From positions 558,001-622,000 of the forward strand of contig NZ_VTOU01000001.1 of the NCBI RefSeq assembly GCF_008274695.1: a DNA stretch of 64,000 bases, given 5' to 3'. Every line of letters starts with the position of its first letter. Within the stretch, counting starts at the first letter, position 1. A program made the translations under genes and the position numbers. Under the pieces are notes generated by a model, which saw only the letters and a program-made list of their open reading frames with translations, had not been told where the DNA came from and did no database searches. Of the stretch, positions 50,863 to 58,882 are shown one piece after another. The stretch is from Sphingomonas montanisoli (GTDB lineage Bacteria; Pseudomonadota; Alphaproteobacteria; Sphingomonadales; Sphingomonadaceae).

Positions 50863-51639
50863 TTGACGCCGCCGTCAACCCATTCCTTTACTGTTTGCGT
50901 GGAAACGGGGGGAAATATCGACACTGCGGCGCCTGTGGCCGCCCTCTTCGCGTGGTGGCGCGAAGCAGGGGTGGATTGCTTCGTCGAAGATGTCCCACGC
51001 GACTGGCTTGCAGCACCGGTGAAGGCTGCGCCGGTGGCGGCAACCAAGCAGATCGCACCGGCTTCAGCCCCGCCCCCCGCTCCGGCCGCCCTTCCCGACA
51101 GCCTCGATGCGTTGCGGGCGTGGCTCGCGACTAGCGATGCGATCAGCCTGCCCCCCACCGGCCGCATCGCGCCCGCCGGCGACATCGCATCGGGCGTGAT
51201 GATGATGGTCGATCAGCCCGAGCCCGGCGATGCCGAGGCGGGACAGCTGATGGCCGGTGAGATCGGCCGCCTGTTCGATCGGATGATGGCCGCGATCGGC
51301 CGAGACCGTGCGTCGATTTACCTCGCCGCGATGGCGCCCGCCCGCCCGATCGCGGGACAGGTCGATGCGGCGCTCGCCCACGAGCTTACCGAGATCGCGC
51401 GGCGCCATGTTGCGCTCGCCCGCCCCCGCGCGCTGCTGCTGTTCGGCGATCAGCCGGCGCGCGCGTTGCTCGGCAAGAACACGATCGAGGCGCGCGGCCG
51501 CGTCCACGACGTCGAACTCGACGGCGGCGCGACCCGCGTCATCGCGACCTTCCACCCCCGCCACCTGCTCCGGCACCCCGCGCACAAGGCGCATGCCTGG
51601 GCGGACTTGCAGCTACTGATGAAGATACTCGGCCAATGA
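50863..51639 (+). CDS. Uracil-DNA glycosylase family protein (type 4-like, no iron-sulfur cysteines)
   Basis: The ~258-residue protein has the UDG fold: a GxxPxxxDxxxG-like motif diverged to VMMMVDQPEPGDAEAGQL, RPRALLLFGDQPARALLG, and the C-terminal motif TFHPRHLLRHP. Family 4 enzymes normally hold a 4Fe-4S cluster through four Cys; only two Cys occur here and neither is in a CxxC pair. The start is a TTG at 50863; a GTG at 50899 is possible. It overlaps the following slt gene by 4 nt. Confidence 0.75.
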   Translation: MTPPSTHSFTVCVETGGNIDTAAPVAALFAWWREAGVDCFVEDVPRDWLAAPVKAAPVAATKQIAPASAPPPAPAALPDSLDALRAWLATSDAISLPPTGRIAPAGDIASGVMMMVDQPEPGDAEAGQLMAGEIGRLFDRMMAAIGRDRASIYLAAMAPARPIAGQVDAALAHELTEIARRHVALARPRALLLFGDQPARALLGKNTIEARGRVHDVELDGGATRVIATFHPRHLLRHPAHKAHAWADLQLLMKILGQ

Positions 51640-53402
51640 AGCTCCGCTCCGCCCTCCTCGCCGCCGCGCTGATCGTCGCCCCCACAATCACCCACGCAGA
51701 GGGCGTGGACATCCCCGCCGCGGCGACCCTGAGCGCGACCACGATCGCCCTCCCCTCGGTTCTGACCGCCGAACAGCGCACCGCGTGGCGCAATGTCTTC
51801 GCCGCGATCCGCAGCGGTGACTGGTCGACGGCCGACGCCGGCATCGGCGCGAACCCCGCCGGCCCGCTGAGCCACGTGGCGCGCGCCGAACTGCTGATCG
51901 CCAAGGGTTCGCCTAAGGTTACTGACGACGCGCTCTCCGCCTTGCTCGTCGCAGCGCCCGATCTGCCCGAGGCGCAGGCCGTCGCGCGGATCGCAACGCA
52001 ACGACGGCTGAGCACGCCCACCCTCCCGCTTCCGCGCGATCTCGTCCGCCTCGCCGGCCCGTCGAAGCGATCGGCCGCCCGCGCGATCCGCAGCGACCGC
52101 GCCGCAGCCCAGCTCTCACAGGGCGTCACGCCTCTCCTTCGGGCCGATCAGCCGACCGCCGCCGAGGCGCTCGTCACATCGCGACTCACCGAGCTGTCGC
52201 CCGAGGCACAGGCGGAATGGCTGCAGCGCGTCGCCTGGAGCTATTATCAGACCGGCGACGACGCCTCTGCGATGCGTGTCGCGACGCAGGCGCAGGGATC
52301 GAGCCTTGCCGACTGGGGCGTGCAGGCCGCGTGGGTGAATGGCCTCGCGGCGTGGCGTTCAGGCAATTGCAACGCCGCCGCAATCGCCTTCGACCACGTG
52401 GGTAGCCAGGCGCGCGACAGCGAGACGATGGCGGCCGGTCTGTACTGGACCGCCCGTGCCGACATGGCCTGCGGCCGCCCCGACCGGGTCGAGCCGCGCC
52501 TGCGCTCTGCCGCGCGGATGAAGGAGACCTTCTACGGCCTCCTCGCGCAGGGACAGCTCGGCATGGCCGCGCGCGCCGACATCCAGCCGCGGCTGACCGC
52601 GAACGATTGGGCCGCGATCGGCGCGATCCCCAATGTCGTGCGCGCGACCGCGCTCGCCGAAATCGGCGAAAATGCGCTCGCCGATCAGATGCTGCGCCAT
52701 CAGGCGCGGATCGGCCGCGCGCAGGATCATGAATCTTTGGTCCATCTCGCCAACCGGCTAGATCTGCCCGAAACCCAGATCTGGCTCGCGCAGAACGGGC
52801 CGGCGGGATCGGTCCTCTCGGCCGCGTGCCGCTATCCGATGCCCGGCTGGGCACCGGTCAGCGGCTGGCAGGTCGACAAGGCTTTGATCTTCGCCCACGC
52901 GCTGCAGGAATCGCAGTTCAAGGCGGACGCCACCAGCCCCGCCGGCGCGCGCGGCGTGATGCAGCTCATGCCCGCCACCGCGCAGATGGTCGCCCGGCAT
53001 CAGGGCCGCACGATCGACGCCGACACGCTCGGCACGCCCGCGCAGAGCATCGAACTCGGCCAGGCCTATCTTCGCGAACTCGCCGACAGCGGCAATACGG
53101 GCGGCCTGCTGCCCAAGGTGATCGCCGCCTATAATGCCGGCCCCGGTTCGGTTGCGAACTGGAATGCGCGCGGCCGCAACCTGGCCGACCCGCTCCTTTT
53201 CATCGAAAGCATCCCCTTCGCCGAGACCCGCGCTTATGTCGCGATCGTCCTGCGCAACTACTGGATGTACCAGCGCCAGGCCGGCGTCCTGCCGACCAGC
53301 CTTACCGCAATGGCCCAAGGCCTGTGGCCACGCTTCCCCGGCCTTCCCGGCCGCGAGGCCGTGCGCCTGACCGCAGTGGGCAGCCCGGCGGCGGCGGATT
53401 GA
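51636..53402 (+). CDS. slt: Soluble lytic murein transglycosylase
   Basis: The 588-residue periplasmic protein has a signal peptide (LLAAALIVAPTITHAEG), a helical superhelix at ~50-420, and a C-terminal SLT domain with the catalytic Glu in HALQESQFKADATSPAGARG, continuing into VMQLMPATAQ and KVIAAYNAGPGSV. It cleaves peptidoglycan with formation of 1,6-anhydro ends. It is cotranscribed with the UDG-like gene. Confidence 0.94.
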   Translation: MKLRSALLAAALIVAPTITHAEGVDIPAAATLSATTIALPSVLTAEQRTAWRNVFAAIRSGDWSTADAGIGANPAGPLSHVARAELLIAKGSPKVTDDALSALLVAAPDLPEAQAVARIATQRRLSTPTLPLPRDLVRLAGPSKRSAARAIRSDRAAAQLSQGVTPLLRADQPTAAEALVTSRLTELSPEAQAEWLQRVAWSYYQTGDDASAMRVATQAQGSSLADWGVQAAWVNGLAAWRSGNCNAAAIAFDHVGSQARDSETMAAGLYWTARADMACGRPDRVEPRLRSAARMKETFYGLLAQGQLGMAARADIQPRLTANDWAAIGAIPNVVRATALAEIGENALADQMLRHQARIGRAQDHESLVHLANRLDLPETQIWLAQNGPAGSVLSAACRYPMPGWAPVSGWQVDKALIFAHALQESQFKADATSPAGARGVMQLMPATAQMVARHQGRTIDADTLGTPAQSIELGQAYLRELADSGNTGGLLPKVIAAYNAGPGSVANWNARGRNLADPLLFIESIPFAETRAYVAIVLRNYWMYQRQAGVLPTSLTAMAQGLWPRFPGLPGREAVRLTAVGSPAAAD

Positions 53403-53403
53403 G

Positions 53404-53592
53404 GTGTCCAACGAAGAAGGCCGATACATTCTAATCGCGCTTGGAGTGATTTCGGTCGGCTTGAATCTCGCAGTGGGCAAGGTGCCGGGTAGCAGGCCAC
53501 CTCTAACGAGGCGCGGCAAACCTTTCGCGTTTTGGACATTTCAGCTCTTTAGCGTGGCGGTGACTGCGACAGTTGCAGCTATGCTCGGCTAG
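53404..53592 (+). CDS. Small membrane protein, hypothetical
   Basis: The 62-residue ORF starts at a GTG 1 nt after the slt stop. It has two hydrophobic stretches (YILIALGVISVGLNLAVG and FWTFQLFSVAVTATVAAML). The tight spacing suggests translational coupling, but no family is recognised and the base composition differs from slt, so it may be fortuitous. Confidence 0.45.
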   Translation: MSNEEGRYILIALGVISVGLNLAVGKVPGSRPPLTRRGKPFAFWTFQLFSVAVTATVAAMLG

Positions 53593-53670
53593 CCGTTATC
53601 TCGTCATCATGCTGGATTTGGTCCGGGGTGACGATAGGAAACGAGAGCGGTCCCCGCGCGTTTCCCCCAC

Positions 53671-53865
53671 ATGTCCTCCGTCATCCAGACCTTCGCCTAT
53701 GACGCGCCGGCCGAGCGGCTCGACGTGCGGTTCGTGAGCGGGCGGCTCTACCATTATTATGGGGTGCCCGCGCGGCTGGCGGCGGCGATGAAGCGGGCGA
53801 CGTCGAAGGGGCGCTTCTTCAACCTGCGGATCCGCGATCATTTCCGCTTCACGCGCGACGACTGA
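53671..53865 (+). CDS. KTSC domain protein
   Basis: The 64-residue protein consists entirely of a KTSC domain: MSSVIQTFAYDAPAERLDVRF, then RLYHYYGVPARLAAAMKRATSKGRFFNLRIRDHF. The family is named for a lysyl-tRNA synthetase C-terminal association; its function is unclear. The preceding 78 nt contain a fragment of another intergenic repeat-like sequence. Confidence 0.8.
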   Translation: MSSVIQTFAYDAPAERLDVRFVSGRLYHYYGVPARLAAAMKRATSKGRFFNLRIRDHFRFTRDD

Positions 53866-53903
53866 CGCGCCACTCTGCTCCGGCTGAGCGACGGAGCCGT
53901 TAT

Positions 53904-54431
53904 ATGCCGATCAAGGAAGACCTGCCCTTTCATCCCGTGCGCATCGCGGTTCTGACCGTGTCGGACAGCCGCAATCTCGCCAGCGACAAATCGGGCGACA
54001 CTCTCGTCGCGCGGATCGAGAGCGCGGGGCATATCATCGCCGATCGCGCGATCATCCAGGACGATTGCGACCTGATCGTCGACCAGTTCCTGCGCTGGAT
54101 CGAGGATGTGCAGATCGACTGCGTGATCTCGACCGGCGGCACCGGCGTCACCGGGCGCGACGTGACCCCGGAGGCGGTCGATCGCGTCGCCGACAAGATC
54201 ATCCCCGGCTTCGGCGAGCTCTTCCGATGGCTCAGCTACGCCAAGATCGGCACGTCGACGATCCAGTCGCGCGCCACCGCCTGCGTCGCGCGCGGCACCT
54301 ATATCTTCGCGCTCCCCGGTTCCACCGGCGCGGTCAAGGACGGGTGGGACGACATCCTCCAATACCAGCTCGACAGCCGCCACATGCCTTGTAACTTCGT
54401 CGAGTTGTTCCCGCGCCTGATGGAGAAGTGA
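53904..54431 (+). CDS. moaB: Molybdenum cofactor biosynthesis protein B
   Basis: The 175-residue MoaB/MogA-fold protein has RIAVLTVSDSRNLASDKSGD and the adenylyl-binding CVISTGGTGVTGRDVTPEAV. It handles molybdopterin adenylation. It is followed by a small secreted hypothetical gene 2 nt past its stop. Confidence 0.95.
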   Translation: MPIKEDLPFHPVRIAVLTVSDSRNLASDKSGDTLVARIESAGHIIADRAIIQDDCDLIVDQFLRWIEDVQIDCVISTGGTGVTGRDVTPEAVDRVADKIIPGFGELFRWLSYAKIGTSTIQSRATACVARGTYIFALPGSTGAVKDGWDDILQYQLDSRHMPCNFVELFPRLMEK

Positions 54432-54433
54432 CG

Positions 54434-54895
54434 ATGATCGGCCTTCTGATCGCCGCATCCGTTGCCTCCAGCAATCCGGGCTGGGCCAAGTTCAGCAAAA
54501 TGGCATTTGGAATGGGACCCACCGTCACGATCGGCTTCTTTTACGAGAAGGGCACGAAGCGCGCCGTCCATTGGTTTCGCCTGCAGGAGGACGTAAACAT
54601 TCAAAAGGATAAGGCCCGCACCTTGTGGGCAGATGTCCGCACCTGTCCGGCAGCGCGGAAAAGCATTGATGCCTTGGCAAAAGTGAGCGTCCAGCTTCCA
54701 ACACCGCCCGACACCATGCCGCGCATGATCACGATTGATGAGGGCGCTTACACGTTCGAAAATTGGCTTGTTTTCTCGCCGGGCGGCGAAACTCTTTCGG
54801 TCAGCGTGCGACGTGGAACCCCCTTGGCGAACTGGATCGATTCCACTCTGACCACGCTTAAGCCGTGCTGGAGCGAAACCGCGCCCGAACAATAA
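54434..54895 (+). CDS. Secreted hypothetical protein
   Basis: The 153-residue product starts MIGLLIAASVASSNPGWAKF, a short possible signal peptide, then a beta-rich domain (VTIGFFYEKGTKRAVHWFRLQ, YTFENWLVFSPGGETLSVSV). The ATG lies 2 nt after the moaB stop; a GTG inside the moaB end is an alternative. It is not a Mo-cofactor gene by any visible motif. Confidence 0.65.
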   Translation: MIGLLIAASVASSNPGWAKFSKMAFGMGPTVTIGFFYEKGTKRAVHWFRLQEDVNIQKDKARTLWADVRTCPAARKSIDALAKVSVQLPTPPDTMPRMITIDEGAYTFENWLVFSPGGETLSVSVRRGTPLANWIDSTLTTLKPCWSETAPEQ

Positions 54896-54935
54896 TGTTC
54901 TTGATTTGTTCTAACGCAGGTCCATATTGTCGCGC

Positions 54936-56012
54936 ATGGGCAATGCGCGCGCATCCGAAGGCCGGGGAGCCGTCACCAACGCCGCCAGCACGCGCTTCGA
55001 CGACAAGGCGCGCGAGGCCGATGGCGACTGGCTCGACGAACGCGAAGGGATAGACGGCGAGGCGCCGCGCCTGCGCACCGAGATCACGGTCGAGACGCCA
55101 CGCACGATCATCACGCGCAACCAGTCCCCCGACATCGGCTTCGACCGATCGATCAACGCCTATCGTGGGTGCGAACATGGTTGCATCTACTGCTTCGCGC
55201 GGCCGACCCATGCGTATATGAACCTGTCGCCGGGGCGCGATTTCGAGAGCAAGCTGTTCGCCAAGCCTTCGGCGCCCGATCTGCTGCGCAAGGAGCTGGC
55301 GGCGAAGAAATATGAATGTCGCCCGATCGCGTTGGGCACCAACACCGATCCCTATCAGCCGATCGAAAGCGACTATCGGATCACGCGCGGCATATTGGAG
55401 GTGCTGGCCGAGCATCGCCACCCGGTGACGATCACGACCAAATCCGCGCGGGTGGTGCGCGACGTCGACATTTTGGGGCCGATGGCAGCGGACGGCCTGG
55501 CCGCTGTGATGATGTCGGTGACGAGCCTCGATCCGCGCATCGCGATGACGATGGAGCCGCGCGCCTCCGCGCCGGCCAAGCGGATCGCCGCGATCGGCGC
55601 GCTGACGCGGGCCGGCGTACCGACGTTCCTCTCGCTCTCCCCCGTCGTCCCCGCGATCACCGACCATGAGATCGAGGCGATCGTCGAGGCGGCGGCCGAA
55701 CAGGGCGCGCGCGGCGCGTTCAGCCTGATGGTGCGCCTGCCGCACGAAGTATCGCCGATCTTCCGCGCGTGGCTCGACGCCAACTTCCCCGATCGCAAGG
55801 ACAAGGTGATGAACCTGATCCGCGAGGCGCGCGGCGGGCGCGACAATGATCCAGACTTCCACACGCGCATGCGGCCGCAGGGACCGTATGCGATGATGCT
55901 CAAGGCGCGGTTCGAGGCGGCGTGCCGCAAGCACGGCCTCAACCGCGAGCGCATGTCCCTGCGTACCGACCTGTTCGTCAAGCCGGGCGGGGATCAGTTG
56001 AGCCTCTTCTAG
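54936..56012 (+). CDS. PA0069-family radical SAM protein
   Basis: The 358-residue protein has the radical SAM motif in YRGCEHGCIYCFARPTHAYM (CxxxCxxC) and GTNTDPYQPIESDYRITRG, characteristic of the PA0069/SplB-like family. Reaction and substrate are unknown. The ATG at 54936 (MGNARASEG) is preferred over a TTG three codons earlier. The stop is 8 nt before the palindromic repeat copy C. Confidence 0.92.
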   Translation: MGNARASEGRGAVTNAASTRFDDKAREADGDWLDEREGIDGEAPRLRTEITVETPRTIITRNQSPDIGFDRSINAYRGCEHGCIYCFARPTHAYMNLSPGRDFESKLFAKPSAPDLLRKELAAKKYECRPIALGTNTDPYQPIESDYRITRGILEVLAEHRHPVTITTKSARVVRDVDILGPMAADGLAAVMMSVTSLDPRIAMTMEPRASAPAKRIAAIGALTRAGVPTFLSLSPVVPAITDHEIEAIVEAAAEQGARGAFSLMVRLPHEVSPIFRAWLDANFPDRKDKVMNLIREARGGRDNDPDFHTRMRPQGPYAMMLKARFEAACRKHGLNRERMSLRTDLFVKPGGDQLSLF

Positions 56013-56019
56013 TTCTCCT

Positions 56020-56102
56020 CGTCATTGCGAGGAGTCGTATAGGCGACGCGGCAATCCTCTCCGAACTGCGGAATGGATTGCTTCGCTACGCTCGCAATGA
56101 CG
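56020..56102. repeat. REP-like palindromic repeat, copy C
   Basis: It has the same terminal CGTCATTGCGAG/CTCGCAATGACG palindrome and an interior nearly identical to copy B. It lies between the radical SAM gene and the truncated HExxH paralogue, and supplies the last residues (HSSLRA) and stop codon of that truncated ORF on the minus strand. Confidence 0.9.
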
Positions 56103-56345
56103 AATGGGTAGAGAATGGCAACACCGCCTCCAGCGCCGCCAGCGCGGGCGCGTCCGGCCGCGCGACGCCGCTACGCATGAGGAAAGCGTCTGACACCATT
56201 TCCGCCTGCTGCTCGATCCCGTAGCGGGCGAACGGCTTGCCCGGCCGCAATGTGTAGCGATAGCTACAAAATGGGTGACGCATCAGCGGTAGCCACCAGC
56301 GCCCTTTGCGTTGCGCCTGCCACACATGGGTGCGTCTATCATAAA
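56086..56345 (-). pseudogene. Truncated C-terminal copy of the HExxH protein
   Basis: The translated segment HVWQAQRKGRWWLPLMRHPF, then RPGKPFARYGIEQQAEMVSD, aligns with the C-terminal half of the neighbour at 56374-56847 (HVWQYQRGITLVLRRHPF, KPGWTLDRYGLEQQAEIVRH). Homology begins at HVWQ; the HExxH catalytic motif and the whole N-terminal half are absent. The end runs into repeat copy C. It is therefore a decayed partial duplicate, not a full gene. Confidence 0.75.
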
Positions 56346-56373
56346 GTAGCGCACCCCGCCGATAACGCGAGCT

Positions 56374-56847
56374 TTATGCGGGGTGGAACGGCAAGATGCT
56401 CTCCATCGTCGGCAAGGGCGGCGCACCGGGCACGACGACGCCGTGACGCATGAGAAAGGTATGCCGAACTATCTCGGCCTGTTGCTCCAAGCCGTAGCGA
56501 TCGAGCGTCCATCCGGGTTTGATCGTATAGTGGTAGCGGCAGAACGGGTGCCGCCGCAGCACGAGAGTGATGCCGCGCTGGTATTGCCAGACATGAACCA
56601 GCTCGTGGATCAGATGCCCCTGCCATCCGATGGAGCTACTGGCGAAGCAATTGCGGTAGCTGTCGCCCTTCGGGTGAAAATGTATGTTGCCGCATGGGGC
56701 CATGGTCACATTGCGCGGCTGGAAGAAGGCCCATTTGCGCCGAACGATCCGCACTGGCTCATAATCGATGGCGGCACCGAACAAGCTGCGAGCCATCGCA
56801 ATCTCTGCTGGCGTAAGCGGGCGGCTGATCGGGTCGATTGCGGTCAT
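56374..56847 (-). CDS. HExxH-containing protein (vgr-related/DUF4157-like)
   Basis: The 157-residue protein has a zinc metallopeptidase-like motif in GHLIHELVHVWQYQRG and a conserved C-terminal half (RRHPFCRYHYTIKPGWTLDRYGLEQQAEIV). Sphingomonad homologues are often called vgr-related. It may be a peptidase or a non-catalytic protein of unknown role. Immediately downstream is a truncated paralogue; the pair looks like a tandem duplication. Confidence 0.75.
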   Translation of the reverse strand: MTAIDPISRPLTPAEIAMARSLFGAAIDYEPVRIVRRKWAFFQPRNVTMAPCGNIHFHPKGDSYRNCFASSSIGWQGHLIHELVHVWQYQRGITLVLRRHPFCRYHYTIKPGWTLDRYGLEQQAEIVRHTFLMRHGVVVPGAPPLPTMESILPFHPA

Positions 56848-57107
56848 GCCTGAAAGATAGGTGCCCGCGGCAAATACCGCACGAACAGCCGCCGCCTGAA
56901 AGCAATTCGGAACTGTCTTTTTTTCTTGCGCTGCCAGCGAGAGAGGCCTAGAGAGCGCCGCACCAACGAGCCGAAGCGGTTTTTCGGATCACCTTGCTCG
57001 TCGGCAGATCGACCCCGCGAATACGCACCGCAAGCCGCAGGATAGCTGCGTCTGGCGTGTATCGCGACACCCAAAGGCTTGGGTCGAGCTGTTCGACGAT
57101 AGGTGCC

Positions 57108-58820
57108 AAGTTGGTAAATTCTCATAACAATTCGTCTTCTCATATTGCTTCGCTGGCCACCACCAGTGCGCTGGCGATCGTGGCCTCTGTGGGACCGGTG
57201 ACGCCGGTGCCGCTGACCGCGAGCGATGAGGCAGAACTGGCTCAGCTTCAGCTGCAGGTTCGCCGTGCCGAGGCGAGCGAGGGACGCTCTCTCCGCCGCC
57301 GCGCCTTTGTGACCCGCGGTCAATATCGCTTCATCCGCAAGCATGGGGCGGTATCGATCACGGCCTACGCAAAGGCTCTCGGCTTCGCATACGAAGCCGC
57401 CAGTCTCGTCTATCATGAGCCCGCACAGCTGGTGCTGAACAAGAACGTCAGCACCGCGACGGGTGACGACAAGGAGGCGATGCGGAACGAGGCGGCGCAG
57501 CTTGCCCGTGCCATCGCCGCGATGGAGCGCCGCCACGCCGAGCATGACCATCTGAGCGATGACGAGTTCGTCGCATGGTTCAAGAAAGCGGGTCACGTCA
57601 GTGGTCTGGCCGCCAACTATCTCGTGGCCCGCCGGGCAGAGAGACCGGCGAAGGCTGATACCGCCGAGGCCGATGCGCCCGTGATGAAGACGCCGGACGA
57701 GCGGGTGGCCGAGATGTTCGACAATCCCGCCGCGTTCGAAATCGATGCGGTGGCCGGTATCGCTTCAGGCAAGGAAGGCGTGTTCATCTTCCGGCAGGAG
57801 GGCGACAAGCTGCGCCTGATACCGCTGACGGCGAACAAGGCGACCATCCTCGATCTGGCAGGCTATGCGCCGTGCCCGCTGGCGGCGATGCCCGTCGATC
57901 TCCGCTTCTATCGCGAAATGCTGGGGGCGGCCGATGCCTTTGTGCCCGACGAGATGAGTGACATCCCGCTTGAGGAGGTGCCGGACGGCGATGTCGGGAA
58001 TTCGAGCTACGACATGAAGCCAGCCTTCGGCATGTATCTGGTCGAGCGCGATCTATTCAGCATCGCCCACGCCCGCCGCGATGATGGCCTGATCGTTGAG
58101 GTCGTGCCCCTCATCGACCTCGGCTTTTCGATGAAGGGTGAATGCTTCATCGACAACCTCACGCGCCGCCGGCTGGGTGAGCGTCTGACTGGCGAAGCGG
58201 ATGCGGCCCAGTTCGGTCTGGACCCAGTGGACGGCGTCGCTGCGCCGGTGACGATCGCCGGCCAGACCAAGACCGTGGCCTTCATGAGCAAGGCGGACGG
58301 CAAGGCGGTCAACCTCATCATCAAGCCGCGCCATATCCGCTCGAACTGGACCTATCGGGTCAACCCCTCATTCGCGCCCCTGGCATCCGCGATCATGTCG
58401 CCGGAGGCGGTGACGGCGTTCGACGGCGGCTTCATGAAGGTGCCGCTCAGGAAGCAGAAAGACCGCGCCGTCACGATCACGGTGGGGCAGAAAGGCATCA
58501 GCTTCGCCAACGACAAGGCTTCTGCTGCCCCATTCGAAGCGGAGGTACAGGGCACCGCCAAGGTTCAGGTCATGCTCGATGACCTGCGCCGAGCAATGGT
58601 CGGACTGCTCGCCCTGCCGATGACGGGCGGACTGATATGGCGGCTCGATCCGAACGGCCTTCTGCTCATTGAGGCGGCGACGGACGTGGCGATCTACCGG
58701 GTGTTCGTCCAGACGCTCGAACCGAACCGCGACCAGCCGACCCGATCGCGCGCGCTACGTGAGCGGGTGGAGAGCTTGCCTGCCGTCGATGCCGGTGCGG
58801 ACATGGCCGCCGCCGCCTGA
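57108..58820 (+). CDS. Uncharacterised ~570-residue accessory protein
   Basis: No family is recognised. The start is uncertain: the frame is open from 56994 and the TTG at 57108 is one choice among TTG/GTG codons. The N-terminal third is helical and charged (RRRAFVTRGQYRFIRKHGAVSI, AMERRHAEHDHLSDDEFVAW). The last ~150 residues (from about 58350) have alternating strands ending LRRAMVGLLALPMTGGLIWR, LLLIEAATDVAIYRVFVQTL, which resembles the last domain of a DNA sliding clamp; this is a weak, visual resemblance. It is 62 nt upstream of the TGT-like gene and probably in the same operon. Confidence 0.7.
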   Translation, partial: KLVNSHNNSSSHIASLATTSALAIVASVGPVTPVPLTASDEAELAQLQLQVRRAEASEGRSLRRRAFVTRGQYRFIRKHGAVSITAYAKALGFAYEAASLVYHEPAQLVLNKNVSTATGDDKEAMRNEAAQLARAIAAMERRHAEHDHLSDDEFVAWFKKAGHVSGLAANYLVARRAERPAKADTAEADAPVMKTPDERVAEMFDNPAAFEIDAVAGIASGKEGVFIFRQEGDKLRLIPLTANKATILDLAGYAPCPLAAMPVDLRFYREMLGAADAFVPDEMSDIPLEEVPDGDVGNSSYDMKPAFGMYLVERDLFSIAHARRDDGLIVEVVPLIDLGFSMKGECFIDNLTRRRLGERLTGEADAAQFGLDPVDGVAAPVTIAGQTKTVAFMSKADGKAVNLIIKPRHIRSNWTYRVNPSFAPLASAIMSPEAVTAFDGGFMKVPLRKQKDRAVTITVGQKGISFANDKASAAPFEAEVQGTAKVQVMLDDLRRAMVGLLALPMTGGLIWRLDPNGLLLIEAATDVAIYRVFVQTLEPNRDQPTRSRALRERVESLPAVDAGADMAAAA

Positions 58821-58828
58821 TATGATAA

Positions 58829-58878
58829 TCACACCCGTATGAGAAATCATACGGGTGTGATCCTGACACAAGGATCAC
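58829..58878 (+). promoter_or_regulatory. Two overlapping, mutually exclusive hairpins before the TGT-like gene
   Basis: Stem 1 is TCACACCCGTATGA (58829-58842), loop GAAA, then TCATACGGGTGTGA (58847-58860): a perfect 14-bp stem. Stem 2 is GTGATCCT (58857-58864), loop GACACA, then AGGATCAC (58871-58878). They share GTGA at 58857-58860, so both cannot form. The AAGGA ribosome binding site (58870-58874) is in stem 2, 9 nt before the ATG at 58883. The layout fits translational control. Confidence 0.6.
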
Positions 58879-58882
58879 CTGT

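Noticed and set aside
53600-53640. Possible partial fourth repeat copy before the KTSC gene
   Set aside because: The sequence has a CGTCAT start but does not match the arms or interior of the three real copies, so it was not counted.
56860-57100. Possible tRNA or attachment site at the left edge of the accessory region
   Set aside because: No cloverleaf could be formed and no matching repeat was seen at the other end, so no attachment site is called.
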